Shown here piece by piece: positions 37,301 through 47,614 of a DNA stretch of 60,000 nucleotides. The stretch is from Takakia lepidozioides (lineage: Eukaryota; Streptophyta; Takakiopsida; Takakiales; Takakiaceae): NCBI GenBank assembly GCA_030704615.1, contig CM060731.1, positions 3,226,001-3,286,000 on the forward strand, read 5' to 3'. The notes under the pieces are model-generated. The model was not told the origin of the DNA. It did no database searches and saw only the letters and a program-made list of their open reading frames with translations. Position 1 is the first letter of the stretch; each line of letters begins with the position of its first letter. A program made the position numbers and the translations under genes.

Positions 37301-40085
37301 AGTGCCGTCTGGGTTGGCCTTTGTCTGCCCTAAGGGTCACTTTCTGGAAGTTGAAGGGTGGCGAAAATTGACTTTCCAAAAACACTGACTGGTGGCAGCA
37401 GGGGTTATTGATAGGGGATTTAAGGGTGAGGTGCGGCTCTTGATTGCTAACCCTGAACGAATGCCTGTGACTGTGCGGAAGGGACAGGTGCTGGCGCGTC
37501 TTTCTACCATTCCTCTCTCGGACTACTTCGATTCAGCGCGCCTTGTCCCTACAAGACATTGGGCTTGTTGACAGCCCCGTGGACCAACTGCAATCTTTTG
37601 CTGCGCACCAGAGTTCTTCAGTGGGTCATGTTCTCACTACTGCTCAGGAAGCTCATTTCCAACAGGTCCTAACGGACATTAAGGTGGGTGACCATCTTAC
37701 CCCTGCTCAGAAACTTGATCTCCATTTATTCATACGCAACAATCTGGATGTTTTTAGCCAGGGCTCACATGATCTTAGTAAGACTGACATTTTGCAGCAT
37801 GATATAGTCACGGAGGGATCCCCTGTCAAACAGCATGCCTATCGGGAGAGTGTTAGGGAACGCCAGGTTATCCAGGACGAAATCAACCGCATGCTGGATG
37901 CCGGTGTGATCACTCCCTCCATTTCTCCATGGGCTAGCCCAATCGTCTTGGTAGGTAAGAAGGATGGCTCTACTAAGTTTTGTGTTGACTTTCGCCGATT
38001 GAATGCCATTACTAAACGTAATGTCTATCCTCTTCCTCGCATCAATGAGACGTTAGATCATGGGGCCACGATTTTTCCTCCCTTGATCTCGCTGCTGGCT
38101 TCTGGCAAGTTCCTCTCACCTCATCTGCTAAGGAGAAAACAGCTTTTACCTGTCGGATGGGTATGTATCAGTTTGAAACCATGCCGTTTGGGCTTTGTAA
38201 TGCCACTGCTACCTTTCAACGCTTGATGGATGTAGTGTTAGGAAATCTATGTTGGGAATGTGCCTTGGTATATATTGATGACATCAATGTTTACTCGATT
38301 ACCTTTGACGCTCACCTCTTGGACTTACAGCGAGTGGTATGCAGACTTCGTGCTGCTGGCCTTAAAGTAAAAGCCAAGAAATGCGACTTCTGTATGGAAC
38401 AACTCCATTTCCTTGGTCATCTTCTTTCTGCTGCTGGCATCAGTCCCGATCCCAGCAAAATTCGCGCCGTGTGGGAGTATCCCATTCCCAAGGACAAGCA
38501 CTGTGTCAAAGCTTTCTTGGCCTCGGCTCATATTATCACTGGTTCATATTTCAATTTGCTAAGATTGCAGCACCCTTAACTCGGCTTCTTTCTCAAAATG
38601 TGCGATTTGCTTGGGGCCCTGCCAAAAATTCTGCCTTTGAAAAGCTCAAAATTGCCTTGGCCTCTGCCCCTGTTCTTGCTTATCCTGACTTTACCTTACC
38701 CTTTTTGCTTCAGACTGATGCTAGTGATTTGGCTGCTGTGCTTAGCCAGGTTCATGATGGGCGGGAACATGCTGTGGCCTACGCCTCTCGTCGCTTAGAT
38801 AAAAGTGAGAGGAACTATTCTATCATGGATAAAGAAGGTTTAGCTGTGATCTTTGGCGTCAAATACTTTCGTCAATACCTTCATGGTTGCCCATTTGTTA
38901 TAGAGACTGATCACCTTCCTTTGAAAACATTGCTTACTCCTCGTGAACTGACTGGGCGTTTGGCAAGGTGGGCTTAAATTCTGTAGGCCTATGATTTCAA
39001 AATTACTTACAAACGTGGCAAAGATAATATCAATGTTGATGCCCTTACTCGAGGGGAAACCAAGCGCACTTCCCCTTATACCAGCCTTGATGATTTGCTG
39101 CTGGTTTCACCCACTCCTGCTCCTACTGTGCCCAACCCTGCGGTCACTGACCCATTGGCTTTATGCCACCTTCTTGATTTTCCATATGTACCTGCAGATC
39201 TGCTTGATGTTTGGGACCTGGTTCAATTTGATGTTCATTAAGCCTGTTGCTGGTACTAGTATGCATTAAGTGTAGCAAATCCATCATTGCGAACAACTCT
39301 CTTCCTTACATATGCCTGGTTCATTTTTCTCTAGCCTCTTGCCTATTTTGTTTCTTGACTACGGGACTATGAGCGTTCTCTAAGGCCTGCTTACACCTTC
39401 ATAGGCAGCCTCTGAAAGGATGACATGATTCATGAAGGGAAGCTCACGGGGGCGGACACTTTCCATTTCACCTATTCTAACCGCTGTTGTGTGGCCATAA
39501 AGGTTGTAAACATGGATGACCTACTGTACAAAGCTCTTCTCCATATGTGCTTGGCCGACACCCACTTAAATGGCATATCCAAGCTATTTATGACAAGTTA
39601 ACTATCACTTACCTTCCCACCGGGAAAGTGAAGGGTGTTTGTTCAAAGTTGATGCTTTGGAAGGCCATTCTGCTGTGGAAGTCCCTCCCAGGTCCGATGT
39701 TCCTACCTTGCTTGAGCTTTATCATGCCTCTACTTATGCTGGTCATTTGGGGATTACCAAGACAGTCGAACGTTTGCAAGACTGCCCCTTATAATCCCCA
39801 ATGCAATGGCTTGACTGAGCATTTTAACAAAACCTCTTGGTTGCAGGTATCAGCCACTGAGATTGAAAACTGGAAACAGTTTTTGCTTACCATAGATGCT
39901 AAGCGTCGGCAGCTCCGGGAGACTGCCAAATCCAATATCCATTTTGCTCAAGCTTCTCAGGCTAAGTACTATAATCGTAAGATTATCTATTGTGAGTCTT
40001 TTAAAGTCGGGAAATCGGTATGTGTGCGATTGCAACCAGGGAAGCAGGTCTCTAAGGCTAAGCGGCGCATTGATGGCCCAGCTGG
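34320..40085 (+). pseudogene. Ty3/gypsy gag-pol with frameshifts and deleted integrase core
   Basis: Gag similarity runs from about 34500 to 36600 and includes FREAKPIAYIVPELTFVPGD and a zinc knuckle CMICKSTEHYTRWC (C-x2-C-x4-H-x4-C) near 36467. A retropepsin-like protease follows (IIDTGCTMSAIPLS, then LLGLDWM) at 36730-37143. RT starts near 37800 with a GKKDGSTKFCVDFRRLN block and shows YQFETMPFGLCNATATFQ and the catalytic VYIDD near 38267, in different frames. RNase H is at about 38560-39060. Near 39780 a GHLGITKTVERLQ segment, normally ahead of the integrase zinc finger, is joined directly to YNPQCNGLTEHFNKT from the end of the integrase core, so the catalytic core is deleted. At least five frame breaks occur. 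Confidence 0.85.
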
Positions 40086-40303
40086 TAAGTGCACAGTGTG
40101 TGTCACTCAGGTGGTTCGGGGTTCGAACCCGCTGCCCTGCCCCGTGTGTGGGATTGTTCGTGTGACGGTATGTTTGGGCGTTGATTGTCCTGTGGGTCTC
40201 ATGGCCCATAAAAGAAAGGGGGTTATACTTTCCCCCTCCTCAAGGGCCTGAATTGCGGGCTATCGCACCCAGATTTTCTTAAATAAATAAATAAATAAAA
40301 ACC
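40067..40303 (+). mobile_element. tRNA-derived SINE
   Basis: A perfect pol III A box, tggcccagctgg (40074-40085), is followed 34 bp later by a B box, ggttcgaaccc (40120-40130), the spacing of a tRNA gene. The sequence does not fold as a full tRNA and continues with about 150 bp of unrelated body. It ends in a tail of aaat repeats at about 40280-40303. It is inserted just past the end of the gypsy integrase tail. The exact start is uncertain because gypsy coding sequence abuts it. No flanking duplication was found. Confidence 0.65.
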
Positions 40304-40497
40304 CCTCAAAGACCTCAGGTTTTATATATATGCGAGATCTGAAGAGGTATTGTTTGGATTATATGACATTTAAGGAATGATATATATGTAACATTTTTTT
40401 AGATTGGAGCTTTCTTATAGCTCAAGGCTCCCTAACAACACAACAAAAAAAGAAAAAACCTAGCACATAAAGGCTATGAAGGCACGTAAAGGCCCTT

Positions 40498-40700
40498 ATA
40501 TACCCTGATTAGATATACCCTTCGTTTTAACATATACCCTTGAGGAAAGTAGGGTATATTGAGTGTCTTGATGCAGGGTAAATATAAGGATAAGAGTATA
40601 TCATAAAAATATACCCTACTTGTCACACCAGGGTATATATATATCAATATATCCTGATATACCCGTCGGGTATATCAGGATAATTCATATATCCGCCCAA
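40498..40700. repeat. Inverted atataccc repeats with a 14-bp hairpin
   Basis: The octamer atataccc and its complement gggtatat recur about ten times. At 40651-40681 a perfect 14-bp stem (atcctgatataccc and its complement) encloses a 3-base loop, gtc. It might be a MITE remnant within the 3' part of the gypsy element. Confidence 0.7.
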
Positions 40701-40989
40701 CACTGGTTTCCACACCTACTCGGGCTGTGGCAACTGAGCCATAGTTAGCCTTCTTGTTGTTATTTCGGGCTAGTTATGGCATCACATTGTACCAAGCTTG
40801 GGGTTTTTCCAATTTGATCTTTTGTCCTTCGCCCACCTTGCAGGGCAAGGTTTTGTTCATTTAGTTTTTTCATCCCAAGCTTGCTTAGATGTCTAGTTTT
40901 TGCACTAGCTTTTGTTATAGATCCCATGATCTCATTTTTGGAAGCTCACTGGAGCTCGCTTGGCTAGTGGGGCCCGCAAGCCTCACATA

Positions 40990-41085
40990 TGTAAGGACTG
41001 GATTCTGACTTACTTGTTTATTGGGCATGAATGAATGACATTGCGGTGGAGATAGGATGACGGCGCTCATCCATGGTAACGAATG
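40990..41085 (+). repeat. 3' LTR of the Ty3/gypsy element, first part
   Basis: It matches the first 96 bases of the 5' LTR with a few substitutions, from tgtaaggactggattc to ccatggtaacgaatg, and stops exactly where the nested element begins. Confidence 0.85.
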
Positions 41086-41116
41086 TGTCGTGCGCATACA
41101 TATCGCTACACAATTA

Positions 41117-41658
41117 CATCAAGTTTTTTATGTGTCACTGACGGATATAAATGGGAAAAGCACATTATTAGTGTCTCCCAGAGATCAGTGATAACTGGGA
41201 TGAGTGCTAGAAAGATGCCAATGAGGAGTTCGAGCTGGGCCTCATGATGGGAAAGAACACCCAGCAATTCTGCAACCACATGTTCTACGTCTGGGACGGC
41301 AACCACCGATTACTGGCATGGATGGGATACATTCAGAAACACCATGCGAAAGACAAAGACAAGCATGTTGTTGTGGAGGCAATGGTTTTGGATCCTGGAA
41401 ACGACATCGCTAGGCTTCTTACAGTTATGCACGACGTGAACAAGTAAGTCATCCAGGAGATTTCATTCCCTCTGTAGTGTCTTATTAATCCTCTAAAAAC
41501 AGTGTTAAGGAATGGAATGTTTCCAATGTTTTTGCAGATCGACAGAGAAATCGCATGTGACAACAAGCTTGGTTCACACACTATTCCGAATTCAGAGGAT
41601 TGGTCTGATGAAGCTGGATGATTTTCGGACAGTACTACTACCCAATATCATCAAGAAG
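41117..41658 (+). pseudogene. Captured two-exon fragment of the DGNHR (ParB-like) family
   Basis: Exon 1 (about 41117-41443) encodes VFYVSLTDINGKST and, after a frame change, EEFELGLMMGK and MFYVWDGNHRLLAW. These align with VFYVSVEGIDGST, DEFEKYLESKPK and MFHVWDGNHRLQAW of the locus at 56405-59226. Exon 1 ends AACAA|GTAAGT. Exon 2 (41538-41658) starts after TTTTTGCAG with STEKSHVTTSLVH and matches ATERAHVTSKFVH. The intron lies at the same position and in the same phase (2) in both loci, so capture occurred at the DNA or unspliced level. A stop replaces the conserved Trp of SHWK, and a frame change lies just upstream of it. No function is expected. Confidence 0.8.
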
Positions 41659-42986
41659 TGCGAAACCACACAACACATGTGCACGCCACACACTAGTATA
41701 TCACTAGTCCACCCTTGGAACTGGCCTGGGCGCAACTCAGGATGCAAACCATAGCACTGGGCTTCTCCATGCCCGTACTTGCCACAATGCCCACAATGCC
41801 CACACTGCAACTATGCAGGCTGTGCATGTGCCGGCCCTTTGCCTCCCTCTAGGCAATCCTTCTTGACATGGGGTCCTCCACATGTCCAGCATACCACATC
41901 CGCCCGTTGTTGGCCAACAAATGAAGGGAGAGACCTCTGCATCTGAGGTCCTCTCTGCCCTTCCCTGAGCTTCACCTGAGCCCCCTTGTTGCCTTGAGCA
42001 CGTTGAGGTAGTGGTTGGCTAGGAGCACCACTACCCCGTGGTGTCTCCTTAGCAAATCCCACCATGACCACTCGTTCCTCCACCATATTGAGCTCTATCC
42101 GCTCTGCCAGCAAAAACACATCTACTAAGGTGGATTGGGCCGCTTGTAGGAGAGTTGCATCCCGCACCCTTCTCCTCATCTCTTTGTCCAATATCCCATA
42201 CCAGAATTGGACTGCCTGAGCTTCCGTAACCCCTTGGGTTACAGTTATCAAGCGCTTCATGCGAGTGAAAGCTTCCATCAGGTTCTCGATCGGCTTCCGT
42301 TGGAACTCTTGCAAGCTCTGCAACTTCTCTGCCCTCACCCCTTGGTAGTTCCCTCTCAACTCTTCGAAGAACTCCACAACAGGGTTGAAGGCAGGCACGG
42401 GTACTAGTGCTGGTGCGGTAGTGGCTTAGGTGGACGTCATAGCTACTGTACCACCAGTCCCCCACTGATGCTTGCTGAAGCTGCCGGTGCAGCGGCAGAC
42501 TGCCCTCGTGGCTCTAGTGCCCCTAGTAATGGAGACATAGTCGGGTGACCAGTACATCCTCCACTCCTCGATCTCAACCTCATGCCCCCGCTTGAACTCA
42601 TGGTAATCATCCATAGGGCCCTCAAGGTGCTGAAACAGCCCCTTCCATGCCATGAAAGGTGTAAATAGTTGTGGATTGCGCATTTGTTGCAAATCACTCC
42701 AACTATCAAACTCTTGGATAAAATCATCCAACTCAATGGTGCCCATCGCCTCAGAGTACCTTCGTGGCCCCTTGGTAGCTCCATACATCTCCTCCATTGT
42801 GTCCCACAACAATGGCAATGAAACAACTTGCACCGCCGGTATGAGTCCTCCTGATTCATAATCCGAATCAGAACCTTCCGTAGAAGACACAGGAGGTGAA
42901 GGTGGCCTAAACCGCACACCTCGTCTCGTGTACCCACTAGTATCGCTAGTGCTCGAACCGGCCCTGTCCCCAGCAACTAGTGGCAC
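41592..42986 (-). pseudogene. Retroelement gag with two zinc knuckles, frameshifted
   Basis: The N-terminal part (42986-42426) contains TIELDDFIQEFDSWSDLQQ and ends in a stop. A second frame (42398-41811) carries FFEELRGNYQGVRAEKLQ and MEAFTRMKRLITVTQGV, typical of plant gag (retrotrans_gag-like) proteins. It then shows CWTCGGPHVKKDC and, after a stop, CGHCGKYGHGEAQC; the second is a classical C-x2-C-x4-H-x4-C knuckle. Gag packages the element's RNA. The copy has at least two breaks and no adjoining pol. Confidence 0.7.
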
Positions 42987-43689
42987 CTCCGTGTTGACAA
43001 ATTGTCATTCAACCGGTCATGAACATGTCCATAACCCCCTCTCCACAAGGTAACCGGGTAGAGAACCTGTTGCGGCTTATGGTTTGGAATACTAAGTTCC
43101 TAACATAGCCTACACCTGTACCTGCATCCACCGCAAGCACTCCTATGGTTGGCTGGTCATCACCTCCAACCTCACCACAGGAAAAACAATGATGGTCTGG
43201 CTGGTCATCACCCCAGCCTCACCATCGACAGCATGCTCTAGGACTGGCCGGTAATCAGATCCGGAACAATCACCTATAAAAACAAGCGCCCACACAAAAC
43301 TAGCATGGCGCACAGTCGAGCATGCAGGTATGGAGGGGATCCAAACACAAGAAATCAGAATGACAACTCCCCCACACCAAAAACAACTCCACGGTGTTGC
43401 TCCTGCAATGACACCCCAGCCCAAACCCGGACTGACTCTTGCCTCCACCTACGGAAAGGTCTTGGCCTAATGAGAGGGTGGAAACTACGAGGAAGAGAAG
43501 CTAAAGCAATGCCTAACCCCAGCATGCCCTCATCCCAGCACTCTTCATCTTCTCTCTTCCCTCACTTGCATGACCATGGGAATATCATGAAGATACTCCT
43601 CAAACCGCCCTCCACGAGCTTCAAAATTCGGCCTTCAAGACCACATACCAGTTCTTAGGCAGTCCACCACTGCCTCCACGAGTCAGCAC

Positions 43690-44640
43690 AGGCCGTCCAC
43701 AGGTCAACATGGGCCACCACAGACCACACAGGCCCCACACAGATCACTGGTCACAGCCCCACACAGGCCACAGCCTGTCACAGCCCTACACAGATCACAG
43801 GGTCACAGCCCCACAGGCCGCAGCCTATCACAGCCCGTCACAGCTCCAAAGGCCACATGTCACAGCCTGTCAGCCTCCATGGCCACAGGGCACAGCCTGT
43901 CATAGCCCTACAACGGTCATAGGGTCACAGCCCCAAAGGCCACAGCCTGTCATAGTCTACAAAGGTCATAGGTCACAGCCCAAAGGCCACAGCCTGTCAC
44001 AGCCCCTCACAGCCCCATAGGTCACAGGGCACAGCCTGTCACAGCCCTCACAGCCCGTCACAGCCCCACAGGGCATAGGGCACAGCTTGTCACAGCCCTA
44101 CATAGGTCACAGGGGTCACAGCCCCAAAGGCCACAGCCCGTCACACCCTCACCCAACATCCCCACAGGTCACATGGCACCCAGCCTGTCACACCACAGCC
44201 CCTACACAGGTCACATGGGTCATAGCCCCAAAGGCCACAGCCTGTCACAAAGCCCCACAGGCCATAGGTCATGGGGTCACAGCACCCACAGCCTGTCACA
44301 GCCCTACACGGTCACAGGGGTAACAGCCCCAAAGGCCACATCCTGTCACACCCCCCTCCCACAAGCCCCACAGGCCATAGGGCAAACAGCCTGTCACACA
44401 AACCCCAAAAAACAACCCATAGCCCCTCAGTACCCGTCACACAGCCCACATGCCACTGGGCACAGCATGTCACAGCCCGCCACACAACAGCCTGGCACAC
44501 AAGCCCATCAAAGGCGTGTCAAGCCCGTCACAAACACAGCCCACCACACACACCCCTCACAACATCCCATCACAACCTTTCACACAACAGCCCACCGCAC
44601 ATCCCTCATCACAGCCCCACAGGCCACTCATTACAGTTTA
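43690..44640. repeat. Irregular cacagccc minisatellite, about 950 bp
   Basis: The stretch is built almost wholly from short variants of cacagcctgtcacagcccc and cacaggtcacaggg, in irregular order with no fixed long period. Plus-strand C and A dominate strongly. Open frames here are low-complexity translations and not genes. Confidence 0.9.
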
Positions 44641-44984
44641 GCCATTTCTTTAAGGGGTTTAGCCTACGCCAAGCTAGGGTTTGTGTCTCTTGGACTGTAG
44701 GCTTCTTTGCACCGAGCTATGGCGGCTGTGAAGAATCACAAGGTATTCTTGCTCTTTCGGCTCCCACAACCCAAATAGTAGCCCTAAGCCATGAGGAAGA
44801 TGGTTGCCACAAACCAAGCCTTATTTCTCTTACTTAGACTCCCCTCAAACACGCCACTAAACTCAATGGCAAACAACCAAGCCTTGCTGGTTTCCAACCC
44901 TTGTGAGCACTCATTCAAGCGTTTCCCTTGGCCATAGCATCTGTCTTAGAGCCTATTCTAGCCCCCTACACTTGCCACTTCAAG

Positions 44985-45600
44985 AGCCATGCTCTATCTA
45001 GGCTTGAGGTTGAAACCCCAACTCAGAACATGCTCTACAAGTGTCAGACTGTCACATAAGAGCAGATCAGCCCCTTATCTTCTCTCTTCTAGTTCTCTAA
45101 AGCTTGAAAACAAAAGCCCATGGACGAAGGCATGCTCCACACATGCCCCACTCTCACCACCAGAGAATCAGCCCCTTTGCTTTCTTTCTTCTTGCACCCA
45201 CCAACCTGAAAATACACACTTCAGCGGGCTGGAAGCATGCTCCACACATGCCCCACTCTCACCACCAGAGAATCAGCCCCTTTGCTTTCTTTCTTGCACC
45301 CACCAACCTGAAAATACACACTCAGCGGGCTGGAAGCATGCTCCACACATGCACTACAAGGAAACCAGCCCCTTCCTTCTTTTCTTGCATTCCCAAACCT
45401 GAAAGTACAAGCCTTCAACAGGCTGAAAGCATGCTCCACACATGCATTGCTCTCACATAAGGGAAGTCAGCCCTTTTCCTCTTCCTTGCTTGCCCTCCAA
45501 GCTTGAAGATGGAAGCTTCAATGAGCTGAATACATGCTCCACACATGCAACCTCTTCACACAAGAGGTATCAGCCCCCTATCTTGGCTCCTTAGCTCCTT
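44985..45600. repeat. Tandem array, about six ~100-bp units
   Basis: The phrase catgctccacacatgc (first copy variant) recurs at about 45028, 45131, 45236, 45338, 45430 and 45532. Units also share gagaatcagcccctttgc and caacctgaaaatacacac. Spacing is 92-105 bp. Confidence 0.85.
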
Positions 45601-46441
45601 GATGCTCTCTAAGACAAGACTAAGCACTCCACAACCCTTGCCAAGCTCCTGAAACCCTAAGGCTTACATTTCCAGCCACAAGACACTCCTCTTGTGGTAC
45701 AAGAGCTCTTCTTCCAAGCTCTGAAACCCTAGGTGCACATTCCATGGCCTTGCCTCACCTCTTAGCTCCTGTTCCAGCCCTGCTCTTGCCATGATAAGAG
45801 CCCTCTCAATGCTGAAGCTCGAGATTGAAACCCAATCTCAACATACTCCATAAAGTGCACTGATTTGCCCCAAGCCAAATCAGCCCTTTCGCTTGGTCTT
45901 GCAATCCTGCAGCATGGTGCTTTCATCTCTGAAGCTGAAGATCGAATGCCAAGGTCTACCACCTCGTAACTCACATCGCCTCCGCTTCTAACAACCAAGA
46001 GCTCCACGGTGCTCCTTGCCTACCAACCTGGTTTCTCTCATTCTCAAGCAAAAACCACAAGTGCTACAACTAACTCGTATCTAACACGCACAGATACGAG
46101 CTCATATTTCTCAAGTGATAAAGAAGAAGAATACAAGCACAAGCTCATGCGAGCTCACAAAGTTGAAGCATAAACTCATGCATATATAACCTCATCACTC
46201 AAATACAAGTCAAGCCAAGTGCACCCCACGCCATAGGGAATCCACACTACGGCGCCATAGCTAGGCGCGGTGAGGCTCAACTCGAGAAAGATGAGCCTCC
46301 CGCGCTTGCGTGAAGATAACCACTCCAGGGCCTAAATTTGCCTTGACCCCTGGATTGACACTTGGGCCAATCCCAAATGTCAATATGTAAAAGCTAGTTA
46401 TTTCTTAGCTAGTTTCACACTAGTAGTAAAATAACTTGACA
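45601..46441. other. Right-hand part of the nested insertion, no gene
   Basis: The sequence is non-coding. Read on the minus strand from 46441 it begins TGTCAAGTTATTTTAC and would be the 5' end of the gag-bearing element. I see no convincing second copy of it at the left end. Confidence 0.4.
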
Positions 46442-47026
46442 AATGGAGCATAAGATGATTTTTTCAGCTTGAAGCCGTTACGCATTAGGCGCTAGCGCAA
46501 CTGGCTGTATTTAGTCTGGTTTGTCTTTTAGTTAACAGTTAGATTAGGGATTAGATTAGGTGATGTGGCCGAAATGAGTGGCTTAGCTGGAGAGACATTT
46601 GGCTAACCAATGGCAGACAGCCATTTGGTCTAGATAGGATTACAGACTTAAGTACTATATAAATCAAGCACTCAATGGATCTGGGTGGTGGATTTTGAGC
46701 ACAAGTGACTCTGTACTATTGCTGTGATTGATTGTATGTATAAGCATAAACGGCAAAGTTGCATTACCATCATATCCTTGCTTCTACGTCAACAAAGCTC
46801 CCAACAAATGAACATGGTTCTAAGCACTTGCAACAAAAATAGACTAATGGACTTAGATAAGAGGTCCGGTTCTTACATCAACAAGATCCATGTACAATGT
46901 GAGTTGGTAAAGGGCTTTCTAAGCAACAAATCCCTTCCTAATTAGCGAAACACTGCCTTACTTAGCTACAACCCTCCTATAGGTAATACCGGACTAGAAG
47001 GGGAATATATCCCCGGCCCCGGAATC
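46442..47026 (+). repeat. 3' LTR of the Ty3/gypsy element, second part
   Basis: It resumes the LTR with aatggagcataagatg and runs to ccccggaatct, matching 33875-34281. It has two extra blocks, one near 46470-46515 and one near 46746-46895, relative to the 5' LTR. Confidence 0.85.
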
Positions 47027-47614
47027 TAGCCTCACGGGCCTCCGTCCCCTTTTATTTTATTTTTAAAAAAAAGGATTAAAAGAAGTTATTTAATGTTCCT
47101 AGATAAAAACATGTCTACCCAAGTCTAAACCCCAACCGCTTGGCCAAAAATTGTTGTGCAATGAATGAAAGCATCTTCCTAACAAAATCATCACTTTGTC
47201 AACCCATCTTCAATAGGACAACCACCTAGACAAATCAAAGAGACTATGGCCATGTGAAAACAGATGGAGCCATAGATAACACTTTGGACACCTGCAAACT
47301 AATAACAAACGAACATGACCCAGTGCACGTTGTCTCTAAAAACCATCGCGTCATGAACAGACACTCAACCATTGGTGGTCTCAATCATATGATTTTACAC
47401 GTAGAGAGGAATGCGAGGTGGAAATCCGTGTCGAATGAAGAGGTGCTTGATGCCCCCCTAATTTGCCCCAATTTGGGGTTCTGATGTGTCCTACTAGTTT
47501 ACAAGATTGACAATGTTTTCAAAATGAACACGACTTACAAGTTTGAGTACTTCATTCATACCGCTGGCATCATGTGCTTTGATCTCATCTTCGTTTGCAT
47601 CTTTGGCATTGGGG
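47027..47614. other. Intergenic, downstream of the O-fucosyltransferase gene
   Basis: AT-rich sequence with an A-run near 47065. It is presumably the 3' UTR and flank of the fucosyltransferase gene. No coding signal is seen. Confidence 0.4.

Larger units (their letters stand above)
41086..46441 (-). mobile_element. Nested insertion with gag but no pol, carrying a host-gene fragment
   Basis: The insertion splits the gypsy 3' LTR after gaatg (41081-41085), and the LTR resumes with aaatgg at 46441. This leaves a 4-bp (AATG), or imperfect 5-bp, target duplication. Its ends read TGTCG...TTGACA, with the TG...CA form of LTR retroelements. It contains a gag-like gene on the minus strand, two tandem-repeat arrays and a captured gene fragment in the opposite direction. 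I found no protease, RT or integrase and could not recognise its own terminal repeats, so a large non-autonomous retroelement with gag is the best call; a composite of several insertions is possible. Confidence 0.65.
33785..47026 (+). mobile_element. Ty3/gypsy LTR retrotransposon, decayed, with 3' LTR split by a nested insertion
   Basis: Two long repeats frame a gag-pol region read on the plus strand. The 5' LTR begins TGTAAGGACTGGATTC at 33785 and ends near ccccggaatct at 34281. The same start recurs at 40990 and the same end at 47026, with the nested insertion 41086-46441 in between. Domain order gag, protease, RT, RNase H, (integrase) identifies Ty3/gypsy. Multiple frameshifts and an integrase deletion show it is dead. 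The 3' LTR has two stretches (about 45 and 120 bp) absent from the 5' copy, indicating long divergence or internal deletions. No flanking duplication was identified. Confidence 0.85.

Noticed and set aside
40915-41097. Minus-strand open frame of 60 codons, similar to one at 33662-33886
   Set aside because: Both are translations of the start of the gypsy LTR, not genes.
43305-44837. Several long open frames rich in His, Pro, Thr and Ser
   Set aside because: They are translations of the cacagccc minisatellite; three frames are open at once because of the repeat composition.
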